From NCBI GenBank assembly GCA_905205975.1, contig CAJLFQ010000018.1, forward strand, positions 1-34,354: DNA of 34,354 bases. Reading direction: 5' to 3'. Both the position numbers and the translations under genes were made by a program. This stretch comes from an uncultured Eubacteriales bacterium. GTDB taxonomy: Bacteria > Bacillota > Clostridia > Oscillospirales > QAMX01. The notes beneath the pieces were generated by a model. The model saw nothing but the letters and a program-made list of their open reading frames with translations, made no database searches and had not been told where the DNA came from. Below, piece after piece: positions 1 to 7,599 of the stretch. Numbering within the stretch: the stretch's first letter is position 1; each line of letters begins with the position of its first letter.

Positions 1-282
1 GTCGATCAGTTCCATCACAAAGTATTCGTTTTCATCGTTTGTTGAGACATCGAACACGTTGATGATGTTGGGATGATTCAGCCGGGCAACCGCCTCGCTC
101 TCGGCATGGAAGCGTCTGCGCAAATCCGTATCGCCGCGCAGCTCCGGCTTCAAAACCTTTACTGCAACCATGCGGTTGAGTTTTCGATCCTTCGCCTTAT
201 AAACGATGGCCATACCGCCGGTTCCGATGATTTCAATGATCTCGTAGCGGCCATCCAAAACTTTTCCGATAAAGCTGTCCAT
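1..282 (-). CDS. prkC: Serine/threonine protein kinase, PrkC/PknB family (N-terminal 94 codons; cut by window edge)
   Basis: The visible N-terminus begins MDSFIGKVLDGRYEII and contains the glycine-rich ATP loop IGTGGMAIVYKA (about residues 19-30), then the VAVKVLK strand with the ATP-binding lysine. Next come the helix-C glutamate region (FHAESEAVARLNHPNI) and the hinge approach EYFVMELID. This is the N-lobe of a Hanks-type kinase. In Bacillota such kinases (PrkC/Stk1) are membrane-anchored, carry extracellular PASTA repeats and sense muropeptides; that part lies outside the window, so PASTA repeats are inferred. The gene sits 80 bp downstream of the PP2C phosphatase that normally opposes it. 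No good Shine-Dalgarno site precedes the ATG, so translation may depend on the upstream gene. Family identity is firm; the symbol rests on context. Confidence 0.93.
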   Translation of the reverse strand, partial: MDSFIGKVLDGRYEIIEIIGTGGMAIVYKAKDRKLNRMVAVKVLKPELRGDTDLRRRFHAESEAVARLNHPNIINVFDVSTNDENEYFVMELID

Positions 283-362
283 ATTTATTCTGTTTATACG
301 CGCGGAACCCGCCCCGGCGTATTCCTCTCTTTGCTGTTTTCTTCGGTTTTTGCGATCCGGTT

Positions 363-1097
363 TCAGATGGCAAGCAGTACGACTGTGATGTTGTCCGGGC
401 CGCCCCGGTCATTTGCAATCTGAATCAATCGCTTTGGGCAAGTGGAAAGTTCTGGGTTCGCTCGCAGCTCAAACAAAATTTCCTCGTCCAGCACCATGTT
501 TGAAAGGCCGTCTGAGCAAAGCAGCAAGATGTCGCCCGGCTCGACACGGCGCTCAAAAAACTCCGGTTCGACTTCTGCCTCTGTGCCAACGGCGCGCGTG
601 ATATAGTTTTTGGCCGGATGCTGACGCGCCTGTGCCGGTGTAAGCTCGCCCCGGCGTATCATCTCTTCAACGACGGAATGGTCACTCGTCACTTGGGAGA
701 TGCCGTTTTTGGTGATGTGATAGGCCCGGCTGTCGCCGACATTCAAAAAACAGGCATCCGATCCATCGACCAGAACGGCGACCATCGTTGAGCCCATGCC
801 GGTACAATCGGCGTCTTCGTTTGATTTTTCGTAGGTCAGGCGGTTGGCGTTTTGAATGGCTTCCGCCATCACGTCCCGCATATAGGCAAAGGACATACCT
901 GGCTTCTGCCTTTTTTTGACTTCTGCCGCAAACAGGTTGACTGCCATATCGCTGGCAATGTTGCCGGATTTTGCACCGCCCATACCGTCGCAGACCACCA
1001 GAAACGCCTGCTCGTCATTGTGGCGAACATCGATATAGTAGTTATCCTGATTGTCTTTCCGCCGTCTGCCGATATCTGTCGCACCGACCGCTGTCAT
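363..1097 (-). CDS. stp: PP2C-family serine/threonine phosphatase (Stp/PrpC)
   Basis: This 244-residue protein is a typical bacterial PPM/PP2C phosphatase. It removes phosphate from proteins modified by PrkC, using two or more Mn/Mg ions. Visible motifs in order: RRRKDNQDNY (about 11-20), the metal-binding VVCDGMGGAKSG (34-45), NVGDSRAYH (119-127), TSDHSVVEEM (137-146), LLCSDGLSNM (192-201, metal aspartate in SDG) and the C-terminal GGPDNITVV (232-240). All metal-ligand aspartates appear present. The start is ATG with GGAGG nearby. The gene lies between rlmN and prkC, the conserved Bacillota order, and the 68-bp gap to rlmN contains no evident promoter or terminator. The symbol prpC is used in Bacillus. 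Confidence 0.96.
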   Translation of the reverse strand: MTAVGATDIGRRRKDNQDNYYIDVRHNDEQAFLVVCDGMGGAKSGNIASDMAVNLFAAEVKKRQKPGMSFAYMRDVMAEAIQNANRLTYEKSNEDADCTGMGSTMVAVLVDGSDACFLNVGDSRAYHITKNGISQVTSDHSVVEEMIRRGELTPAQARQHPAKNYITRAVGTEAEVEPEFFERRVEPGDILLLCSDGLSNMVLDEEILFELRANPELSTCPKRLIQIANDRGGPDNITVVLLAI

Positions 1098-1165
1098 ACC
1101 GCACCGCCTCCGTTCAATCCTGTATTTTTGTTTCTGTATTTGATTTTATCATTCATCTGTGAATT

Positions 1166-2275
1166 TTACAACCGCAGTGCATCGGAATCTGAGGAATTCG
1201 AATCATTTTCCTTCGCATCTTTTTCTTTGGAAACCGACCGCCGAAGCTGTCCGCATGCACCGTCTATATCTGCACCCAATCTGCGGCGGACCGTTACATG
1301 GAGTCCGCGCGCTTCCAATTCCATTACAAAATGCCGCAATCGTTCTTCTGCGGATGCCCGAAAACGCGTCTCCCGGACTTCATTCAGGCGAATCAGGTTG
1401 AGATGCGCACCGGTTCCGCGCAGCAGAGATGCCAGTTCCTGTACTTCTCGCGGGGAGTCGTTGACGCCGGCCATGACAGCGTATTCATATGAAACGCGCC
1501 GGCCGGTCTCTTTTTGATATGCAGTCGCCGCCTGAACCAGCTCGGCAATGGGATAACGCCGGTTGACCGGCATCAGTGCACTGCGCGCTTCATCCCGTGT
1601 GGCGTGAAGCGAGACGGAAAGGGTAATCCCCAAGTGAAGTTCCGCAAGCTGTTTGATCTGCGGAACCAGACCGCTTGTTGAAAGGGAAATGTGGCGCTGG
1701 CCAATGCTGAAGCCTTCTTTTTCACCCGCCAGCAGAATAAAATCAACGGATGCCGCAAAATTGTCCAGCGGTTCGCCCGTACCCATCATCACAATGCCGT
1801 CGACGCGTTCGCCGCTGTCGTGTGTGGCTGCGGCGACCTCCATCAAAATTTCGCCCGCCGTCAGGTTCCGGACAAACCCGTCCAAGCCGGAAGCGCAGAA
1901 GGCGCAGTGCATTTTACAGCCGACCTGCGTCGAAACGCAGAGCGTGTTGCCGTGTTTATATTTCATCAGAACGCTTTCCACGCAGTTACCGTCCGCCATG
2001 CGGAACAGGTACTTCACCGTTCCATCCAGCGCAGATTGCTGCCGGCGGACCACTTCAATGGAAGGCAGCGTACAGGTCTCCGCCAAACGGCTTCGCTCCG
2101 CCTTCGGCAGCTCGGTAAAATCATCCAGGCTGTGCCACGCGTAGCGGTGCAGCCGCAGAAAGACCTGCTTTGCCCGAAAGCGTGCAAAGCCCATCTCTGT
2201 CAGGGTTCTTTCCAATTCGTCCGGGCGCATGGAAAGCAAATCCAGTTTGCCGGACGGCGGCAGCGTTGTCAGCAT
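1166..2275 (-). CDS. rlmN: 23S rRNA (adenine2503-C2)/tRNA (adenine37-C2) methyltransferase RlmN
   Basis: Radical-SAM methyltransferase of 369 residues that places a C2 methyl on A2503 of 23S rRNA and, in some species, A37 of tRNA. The N-terminal helical domain (FRAKQVFLRLHRYAWHSLDD, about 33-52) is typical. The [4Fe-4S] cluster motif is STQVGCKMHCAFCASG, with cysteines at about 120, 124 and 127. VDGIVMMGTGEPLDN and ISLSTSGLVPQI follow, and the C-terminal GADIDGACGQLR carries the mechanistic cysteine (about 341). The last 25 or so residues form a Ser/Asp-rich tail. ATG is preceded by GAGG at 7-nt spacing. In Bacillus, rsmB would lie between fmt and this gene; here only 34 bp separate them. Confidence 0.97.
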   Translation of the reverse strand: MLTTLPPSGKLDLLSMRPDELERTLTEMGFARFRAKQVFLRLHRYAWHSLDDFTELPKAERSRLAETCTLPSIEVVRRQQSALDGTVKYLFRMADGNCVESVLMKYKHGNTLCVSTQVGCKMHCAFCASGLDGFVRNLTAGEILMEVAAATHDSGERVDGIVMMGTGEPLDNFAASVDFILLAGEKEGFSIGQRHISLSTSGLVPQIKQLAELHLGITLSVSLHATRDEARSALMPVNRRYPIAELVQAATAYQKETGRRVSYEYAVMAGVNDSPREVQELASLLRGTGAHLNLIRLNEVRETRFRASAEERLRHFVMELEARGLHVTVRRRLGADIDGACGQLRRSVSKEKDAKENDSNSSDSDALRL

Positions 2276-2309
2276 ATTGAGACCTCAGTTTTCGTTTGAT
2301 TTCAAAAAG

Positions 2310-3311
2310 TCAATTGCAGGACGGCGCCTGCGCTGCGGCGTTTTTTTCGCCAGCTGGTTCGCCGAATCGATCGCCCGGTTTCACAGCCCGGCCGTTGATA
2401 AAGTCTGCAGCCGTCATGGCACGCTTACCTTCCGGCGCCAAGCCTTCAAAGGTCAGCAGACGCCCATCTCCGCAGCAGACGGAGATGCCGTCTTTTGTGC
2501 AGCGGACAACCTCGCCCGGCGTTCCGCCGCATGTTTCTTCGCCATTCAGGCGCATTTCGGTGATCTTCACCGATTTCCCGCGGAACGTCGTGGAAACGCT
2601 GAGTGCCGGCGTCAATGCACGGTACACGCAATAGAGGGCGTTTGCCGGACGGGTAAAGTCCAAATGCCCTTCTGATTTGTCCAGCATGGTGGCATACGTC
2701 GCCGCTGCCGGATCCTGCGGGATGCGCACGGCGGTTCCTTCGGCAATCCGATCGATCGTTTCCGCCAGCAGCGGCGCGCCCAGATGTGCCAGACGTTCGG
2801 TCAGTTCCCCTGTCGTTTCTGTTGCGCCGATATCGGTTTCTGTTTTGAGGATCATGTCGCCCTCATCCATTCCCTGCGAGAGATACATGGTCGTCAGGCC
2901 GGTCACCGTATCGCCGTTCATCACGGCGCGCTGAATCGGCGCAGCGCCGCGATATTTCGGAAGCAGCGAGCCGTGCAGATTGATGCAACCCAGTTTCGGG
3001 TAGGTCAGCACGTCAGCGGGCAAAATCTTCCCGTAGGCGACGACAACGATCAAATCCGGGACTGTTTCCTGCAACACCGGCTGAAATGCGCCGTTTTTCA
3101 GTGTTTCCGGCTGGTAGACCGGCAATCCAGCCGCCTCTGCAGCCAGCTTAACCGGCGGTGCCTGCACCTGCATACCGCGGCCGCGCGGTTTATCCGCCCG
3201 GCACACGACTCCAGTGATCTGATACCCCTGTTCAATCAGATATTGAAGCGAAACCGCCGCAAAGTCCGGCGTGCCCATATACAAAAGTTTCAGTTTTTTC
3301 CCGATTGACAT
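2310..3311 (-). CDS. fmt: Methionyl-tRNA formyltransferase
   Basis: Formylates initiator Met-tRNA using 10-formyltetrahydrofolate; 333 residues, slightly longer than usual (about 310-320) because of an Ala-rich tail. The N-terminal Rossmann-like domain starts LKLLYMGTPDFAA and carries the conserved loop NLHGSLLPKYRGAAPIQRAV (about 111-130), containing the catalytic Asn and His. TTMYLSQGMDEGDMI follows. The C-terminal OB-like domain includes ALTPALS and FEGLAPEGKRAMTAADFING. I chose ATG at 3311, 8 nt after GGAGG, rather than the in-frame TTG one codon earlier. It lies 20 bp downstream of def, the partner that removes the formyl group. Confidence 0.96.
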   Translation of the reverse strand: MSIGKKLKLLYMGTPDFAAVSLQYLIEQGYQITGVVCRADKPRGRGMQVQAPPVKLAAEAAGLPVYQPETLKNGAFQPVLQETVPDLIVVVAYGKILPADVLTYPKLGCINLHGSLLPKYRGAAPIQRAVMNGDTVTGLTTMYLSQGMDEGDMILKTETDIGATETTGELTERLAHLGAPLLAETIDRIAEGTAVRIPQDPAAATYATMLDKSEGHLDFTRPANALYCVYRALTPALSVSTTFRGKSVKITEMRLNGEETCGGTPGEVVRCTKDGISVCCGDGRLLTFEGLAPEGKRAMTAADFINGRAVKPGDRFGEPAGEKNAAAQAPSCN

Positions 3312-3331
3312 CAAGGCATCCTCCTTACCAT

Positions 3332-3808
3332 TTATTCGTCGTATGTATGGTCTTCCTCGACATCCACATACTCGTAGATTTTTTCATCAAACAGAATGCC
3401 GTCCAGATGATCAGCCTCGTGCTCAAAAGCCTCTGCAATCAGACCTTCTGCCTCCTCCTGAAACGGATGGCCGGTCTCATCCTGTGCGGCAATCTTCACA
3501 TAGGCCGGGCGAACGACGCGCCCCCAGACGTTCGGCACACTCAGGCACCCTTCTACCGGGCGCTGTTCGCCGCGGCGTTCCAAAATCTGCGGGTTGATAT
3601 ATGCTTTGACTTTTTCACCGTCATTGACCAAAAAGATCCTGCGCAGAATGCCGACTTGCGGCGCGGCAAGACCGACGCCGTTTGCATCCAGCAGCGTATC
3701 TTTCATATCGCGGAGCAGCAGCTTCAGCCGCCGGTCAAATACCGTCACTTCATGGCACTTTTTTTGCAGGCACTCGTCGCCTTTTTTTCGAATTTCCAAT
3801 ACTGCCAT
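3332..3808 (-). CDS. def: Peptide deformylase
   Basis: Metal-dependent enzyme of 158 residues that removes the N-formyl group from nascent proteins. The three diagnostic motifs are present: GVGLAAPQVG (44-53), EGCLSVP (86-92, cysteine metal ligand) and HEADHLDG (130-137, the HExxH metal/catalytic motif). The frame is open 27 codons further upstream, but the ATG at 3808 sits 7 nt after GGAGG and gives the standard N-terminus MAVLEIRKKGD, so the shorter form is correct. An acidic, Asp/Glu-rich C-terminus (about 143-158) is a small extension. The gene is cotranscribed with priA and fmt, although the 121-bp gap to priA is the longest in this part of the cluster. Confidence 0.97.
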   Translation of the reverse strand: MAVLEIRKKGDECLQKKCHEVTVFDRRLKLLLRDMKDTLLDANGVGLAAPQVGILRRIFLVNDGEKVKAYINPQILERRGEQRPVEGCLSVPNVWGRVVRPAYVKIAAQDETGHPFQEEAEGLIAEAFEHEADHLDGILFDEKIYEYVDVEEDHTYDE

Positions 3809-3865
3809 CGTTTTTCCTCCGTTCAGTTCCGCGCCGCCTTGATACGGCTGTGCGGAACCCATCAT

Positions 3866-3886
3866 TCCCGGTTGCCGGGATTTTTT
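3866..3886 (+). terminator. Terminator-like hairpin on the plus strand, antisense to the priA-def junction
   Basis: In the 121-bp priA-def gap the plus strand reads TCCCGG, loop TTG, CCGGGA, then six T. This is a 6-bp perfect stem with a U-tract oriented for plus-strand transcription, opposite to all genes around it. It could stop antisense transcripts. Read on the minus strand it is only a hairpin preceded by an A-run and would not terminate the operon. The stem is short. Confidence 0.4.
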
Positions 3887-3929
3887 CATTTATCAAGCGT
3901 CCGGCGGGAGATACCGGTGCAGCAAACCA

Positions 3930-6350
3930 TCAGTTCTGCGGATTGAATTCGGCTGAAACAGTCACGCCTGTCATCCGCCGGTCTGTCATGAAATTGCGGA
4001 GTACCTCTGCAACGGCATCCCGAACCTGCTTTGTCTCAGTCGTTTTGACAACCAGCTGATACCGGTATTTGTTATTGAGTTTGAAGACCGGCGCAGGCGC
4101 AGGGTCATACAGAATATCCGTGTCTGTAAACAACGGAAGAAGGAATTCCCGCAGAATGCGTGCCGCTGCAAAAACACGGCTGTTTTCAATCCCTGCCAGC
4201 GTAAAGCGGAACAGGTCACAGAAAGGCGGATAGCGCAGTGCCCGGCGAAGCGCAATTTCCGTTTCATAAAACTGATCGTAGTTCTGTGCCGCAGCAAGGC
4301 GCAGAATCTCATTGTCCGGCGAATACGTCTGAATGATTGCGCGGCCTGGTTTTTCGCCCCGTCCGGCGCGGCCAACCACCTGCGTCAGTTGGGAAAATGC
4401 ACGCTCATTGGCGCGAAAATCCGGGACATTCAGCGCCTGATCGCCGTCGATGACGCCGACCAGCGTGACGGATTCGAAATCCAGGCCCTTTGCAATCATC
4501 TGGGTGCCGAGCAGAATCGGCACTTTTTCATCGCGAAAGCGCTGCAAAAGCGATTCGTGCGTATGCAGGCCGCCTGTGGTATCGGCGTCCATGCGGATCA
4601 TATCCGCCTCTGGGAAGAGCGCGTGCAGTTCTTCTGCGATGCGCTGTGTCCCGATGCCTTCCCGGCTGATGTAGGGGCTGCCGCATTGCGGACAGTATTC
4701 GTAAACCGGTACAGAACGTGAACAATAGTGGCACATCAGCCGGTTGTTGGCCGAATGATAGGTCAGCGCAACGGAACAGGCCTCACAGTGCGGGACATAG
4801 CCGCAGTTCCGGCACAGCATATACCGGCTGGCACCGCGGCGGTTGAGAAACAAAATGCTCTGTTCGCCTGCCGCCACCGTATCGCGAAGCGCCTCGATCA
4901 AATCCGCGCTGAGCCGCGTCTCGTTGCCATGTTTCAGTTCTGTTTTCATGTCGGCAAACGTGACTTTCGGCAGCTGTATGCCGCCATAGCGGTTTTCCAT
5001 GCGGTAATATGAATATCTGCCTGATTTTGCCGCATACATGCTTTCAACCGTCGGCGTAGCAGACGCCAGCAGAAGCAGCGCGCCATGCTGTACCGCACGG
5101 AATTTTGCGACATCCCGCGCATGATACCGCGGCGATTGTTCGGAACGGTATGAGGTTTCCTGTTCCTCATCGATGACGATCAAGCCGATGTTGGTCAGCG
5201 GTGCAAAAACGGCGGAACGCGTGCCAACCACGACATCTGCCCGGCCGGAGCGAATACGTTTCCATTCGTCATATCGTTCGCCGGCGCTGAGGCCGGAATG
5301 CAGCACGGCAACACGGCTGCCGAAATGACCGTACAGCCGATTCAGCAGCTGCGGCGTCAGCGCAATTTCCGGAACGAGCACCATCGCCTGCCGCCCGATT
5401 TCCAGACAGCGCCGGATCAAGCGGATATAGACCAATGTTTTCCCGCTGCCGGTGACACCGTGCAGCAGCGCCGCTGACGGCGTCTGGGCTTCCAACTTGG
5501 CTCGCAGGGGTTCATAGGCTGCCGACTGTTCGTCGTTCAGCGTCGGATCCGGCAATTGCTGTTCCGCGTGCGGCGCCGACAAGCGCAGCACTTCCCGGTC
5601 AAACAATTCCAGCAGACCGCTCTTCGCCAAGGTTTTCACCGTGGCCGCGGAGGCGCCCGAATAATAGGTGATGTCTTTCAAAGACGCTTCGCCCGCGCTG
5701 CGCAGGAAATCTATCGCGGCTGCCTGCTGTTTCGTCAGCTTTTTTCTGGGGCTTGCATCTTCGCAGAGCCGCGCACAGGTCACGGTTTTATCCGGGTTAT
5801 GCAGCAGCGCATGCTGCTCGCTGCGGAGCATTTTCCGCTTCATCAGCTCGTTGAGCCGTTCATCCAAGCCTTCTTCGCCGAATGTTTTGGTCAGCTCCGC
5901 CAGCGAAACGCGATCGCCGCGTGTGCGGATATAAAGCATCAGCGGCATCGCTTCACTGTCTTCCGCGAGCGGTTTGCCTCTGTATGCCGGATTCTCAGCA
6001 TACCAGATTTCCTGCCGGATATCGCTCCCGGCCGGGATAAACAGGCGGAAGACATCATAACAGGTGCAGAAATATTTATCGCGCATCCAGAGGATCAGGC
6101 GGATCTCTTTTTCCGAGACAATCGGTTCATCATCGACAAACTGTCCGACGGGCTTTTTGCCTTCCGCTGTATCGTCCGCACGGCAGCTCAGGATCAGCGC
6201 CTGCACCAGCCGGTTGCCGCGGCCAAACGGAACCAGGACCCGCATCCCTGCCGCGACCGGGTGGGTTTCCGAAGCCGGAATGAAATAAGAATAGGGGCGG
6301 TCATAGACGTAGCTTTCTGCGCGAACCGCAACCAGCACTGTTTTCACCAC
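3930..6350 (-). CDS. priA: Primosomal protein N' (replication restart helicase PriA)
   Basis: 806-residue 3'-5' superfamily 2 DNA helicase that reloads the replisome at stalled forks. The N-terminal 3'-DNA-binding domain spans about 1-110 (DRPYSYFIP, RVLVPFGRG), followed by a winged-helix region. The helicase core has Walker A GVTGSGKT (298-305) and VIDEEQETSYRSEQSPRYH (392-410). The zinc modules are eight cysteines at about 513, 516, 522, 525, 540, 543, 553 and 556. Motif VI is QVVGRAGRGEKPG (657-669). Motif II here is DEEQ, whereas PriA is usually DEEH. Start is GTG at 6350, 9 nt after AAGGAGG. In Bacillus coaBC precedes priA; here rpoZ is the direct neighbour, 48 bp away. Confidence 0.97.
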   Translation of the reverse strand: MVKTVLVAVRAESYVYDRPYSYFIPASETHPVAAGMRVLVPFGRGNRLVQALILSCRADDTAEGKKPVGQFVDDEPIVSEKEIRLILWMRDKYFCTCYDVFRLFIPAGSDIRQEIWYAENPAYRGKPLAEDSEAMPLMLYIRTRGDRVSLAELTKTFGEEGLDERLNELMKRKMLRSEQHALLHNPDKTVTCARLCEDASPRKKLTKQQAAAIDFLRSAGEASLKDITYYSGASAATVKTLAKSGLLELFDREVLRLSAPHAEQQLPDPTLNDEQSAAYEPLRAKLEAQTPSAALLHGVTGSGKTLVYIRLIRRCLEIGRQAMVLVPEIALTPQLLNRLYGHFGSRVAVLHSGLSAGERYDEWKRIRSGRADVVVGTRSAVFAPLTNIGLIVIDEEQETSYRSEQSPRYHARDVAKFRAVQHGALLLLASATPTVESMYAAKSGRYSYYRMENRYGGIQLPKVTFADMKTELKHGNETRLSADLIEALRDTVAAGEQSILFLNRRGASRYMLCRNCGYVPHCEACSVALTYHSANNRLMCHYCSRSVPVYEYCPQCGSPYISREGIGTQRIAEELHALFPEADMIRMDADTTGGLHTHESLLQRFRDEKVPILLGTQMIAKGLDFESVTLVGVIDGDQALNVPDFRANERAFSQLTQVVGRAGRGEKPGRAIIQTYSPDNEILRLAAAQNYDQFYETEIALRRALRYPPFCDLFRFTLAGIENSRVFAAARILREFLLPLFTDTDILYDPAPAPVFKLNNKYRYQLVVKTTETKQVRDAVAEVLRNFMTDRRMTGVTVSAEFNPQN

Positions 6351-6398
6351 GCCAAACCGCCTCCTTTTCTACGATCCCGCCGGTTCAGCCGGGGTTCG

Positions 6399-6641
6399 TT
6401 ACTCTGCTTTTTCCGCTTCTTCTGATGTCTCTTCCGAAGCGGCCTTGGCCTGCTCGGCCTGTCTTCTGAGGCCTTCTTCGTAGATCTGTTCCACTGCAAG
6501 CGTGACCGGCTTTTTTTCAAGTTTCTGGCCGTTTTCCATCGCTTCTTCTGCGATTTCACGAGCACGGTGTGCCGTGATATTCACCAGCAGATAGCGGTTG
6601 CCAACCATTTTAACGAGCGATTCCATTGTCGGATACAGCAT
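6399..6641 (-). CDS. rpoZ: DNA-directed RNA polymerase omega subunit
   Basis: 80-residue omega subunit, which assists RNA polymerase assembly by wrapping the beta-prime C-terminus. The core is MVGNRYLLVNITAHRARE (about 12-29) followed by the helix AEEAMENGQKL and KKPVTLAVEQIYEEGL, the usual family pattern. The C-terminal 20 residues are a Glu/Ala-rich tail. AAAGGAGATGG provides a strong ribosome site just upstream of ATG. It lies 18 bp after gmk, the standard gmk-rpoZ pair of Bacillota. Confidence 0.94.
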   Translation of the reverse strand: MLYPTMESLVKMVGNRYLLVNITAHRAREIAEEAMENGQKLEKKPVTLAVEQIYEEGLRRQAEQAKAASEETSEEAEKAE

Positions 6642-6659
6642 AAGTCTGATCCATCTCCT

Positions 6660-7265
6660 TTATTTCGTTTGACCGGCATTCAGCCGGTTTTCAATCAGTT
6701 CGCAGATTTCCAAGGCAGCGTCTGTGACGTTGCGGTTGTATACCTTCGCGTCAAACCGCGCCGCAAGTTTGCATTCTTTGGCCGCCAGCGACAGGCGTTT
6801 GAGAATGGCTTCCTCCGTTTCCGTTCCGCGTCCGCGGAGACGCTGTTCCAACTCTTCCATGGAGGGCGGAAGCAGAAAAACCAGCAGCGCCTCCGGCATC
6901 CGGGACCGCACCTGAAAGGCACCCTGCGTATCGATGTCCAATACGACGATCGCGCCATCGGCCGTTTTTTGTTCGATCATGTCGCGCGGCGTACCATAGA
7001 GATTGCCTGCGTATTCGGCATATTCGAGAAACAGGTTGTTCGCAACACCGTTCAGAAAACTGTCACGGTCCGTGAAGTAGTAGTGGACACCTTCCTGCTC
7101 GCCCGGGCGGGGTTTGCGTGTCGTTTTGGATACGGATACGGCGATGCTGCGGCCGAGCCGTTCCGGGCAGATTTTTTTCAGCGCTTCTACAACGGTCCCC
7201 TTGCCGACGCCGGACGGGCCGGACAGCACCAGTAACAGGCCGCTGCCGATTGCTTTTTGATTCAT
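6660..7265 (-). CDS. gmk: Guanylate kinase
   Basis: Phosphorylates GMP/dGMP to GDP/dGDP; 201 residues, the family's usual size. The P-loop GPSGVGKGT is at 16-24. SVSKTTRKPRPGEQEGVHYYF forms the GMP-binding region, and LEYAEYAGNLYGTP and VVLDIDTQGAFQV are also typical. The open frame extends 19 codons upstream through the remA 3' end, but ATG 7265 (MNQKAIGSG) fits the family N-terminus. It starts only 7 nt after the remA stop and has a weak ribosome site, so it is probably translationally coupled to remA. Confidence 0.97.
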   Translation of the reverse strand: MNQKAIGSGLLLVLSGPSGVGKGTVVEALKKICPERLGRSIAVSVSKTTRKPRPGEQEGVHYYFTDRDSFLNGVANNLFLEYAEYAGNLYGTPRDMIEQKTADGAIVVLDIDTQGAFQVRSRMPEALLVFLLPPSMEELEQRLRGRGTETEEAILKRLSLAAKECKLAARFDAKVYNRNVTDAALEICELIENRLNAGQTK

Positions 7266-7272
7266 ACCGTTC

Positions 7273-7572
7273 TCATCGCTCGTTTTCGAGCACTTCCTCC
7301 TCATCGTCATCCTCGTCTGCATCGTCGGTCTGGTCTTCTACGCGGTGTGCGATGGTTTCCGGCTGAATGGCAGAGAGAATCACATGGTCGCTGTCTGTGA
7401 CGATTACAGCGCGCGTCCGGCGGCCGTAAGTCGCATCAATCAGCATACTGCGGTCGCGCGCCTCCAGAATAATGCGCTTGATCGGCGCCGACTCCGGACT
7501 GACGATCGAAACAATCCGCCCGGCGGAGACCATATTGCCGAAGCCGATGTTGACCAGTTTCAAAACGTTCAT
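7273..7572 (-). CDS. remA: RemA-like regulator (DUF370 family) with acidic C-terminal tail
   Basis: 99-residue protein matching the RemA/DUF370 family, DNA-binding proteins that form ring-like oligomers and, in Bacillus subtilis, activate biofilm matrix and osmoprotection genes. The conserved core is MNVLKLVNIGFGNMV, then RIVSIVSPESAPIKR, ILEARDRSMLIDATYGRRTR and VIVTDSDHVILSAIQPETI (about 1-75). About 20 residues from about 79 onward are almost all Asp/Glu, longer than in B. subtilis RemA. The position between yicC and gmk is the conserved one. Whether it controls matrix genes in this organism cannot be told from the sequence. Confidence 0.92.
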   Translation of the reverse strand: MNVLKLVNIGFGNMVSAGRIVSIVSPESAPIKRIILEARDRSMLIDATYGRRTRAVIVTDSDHVILSAIQPETIAHRVEDQTDDADEDDDEEEVLENER

Positions 7573-7599
7573 GTTACAGGAACCTACCCTTCTCGCGTG

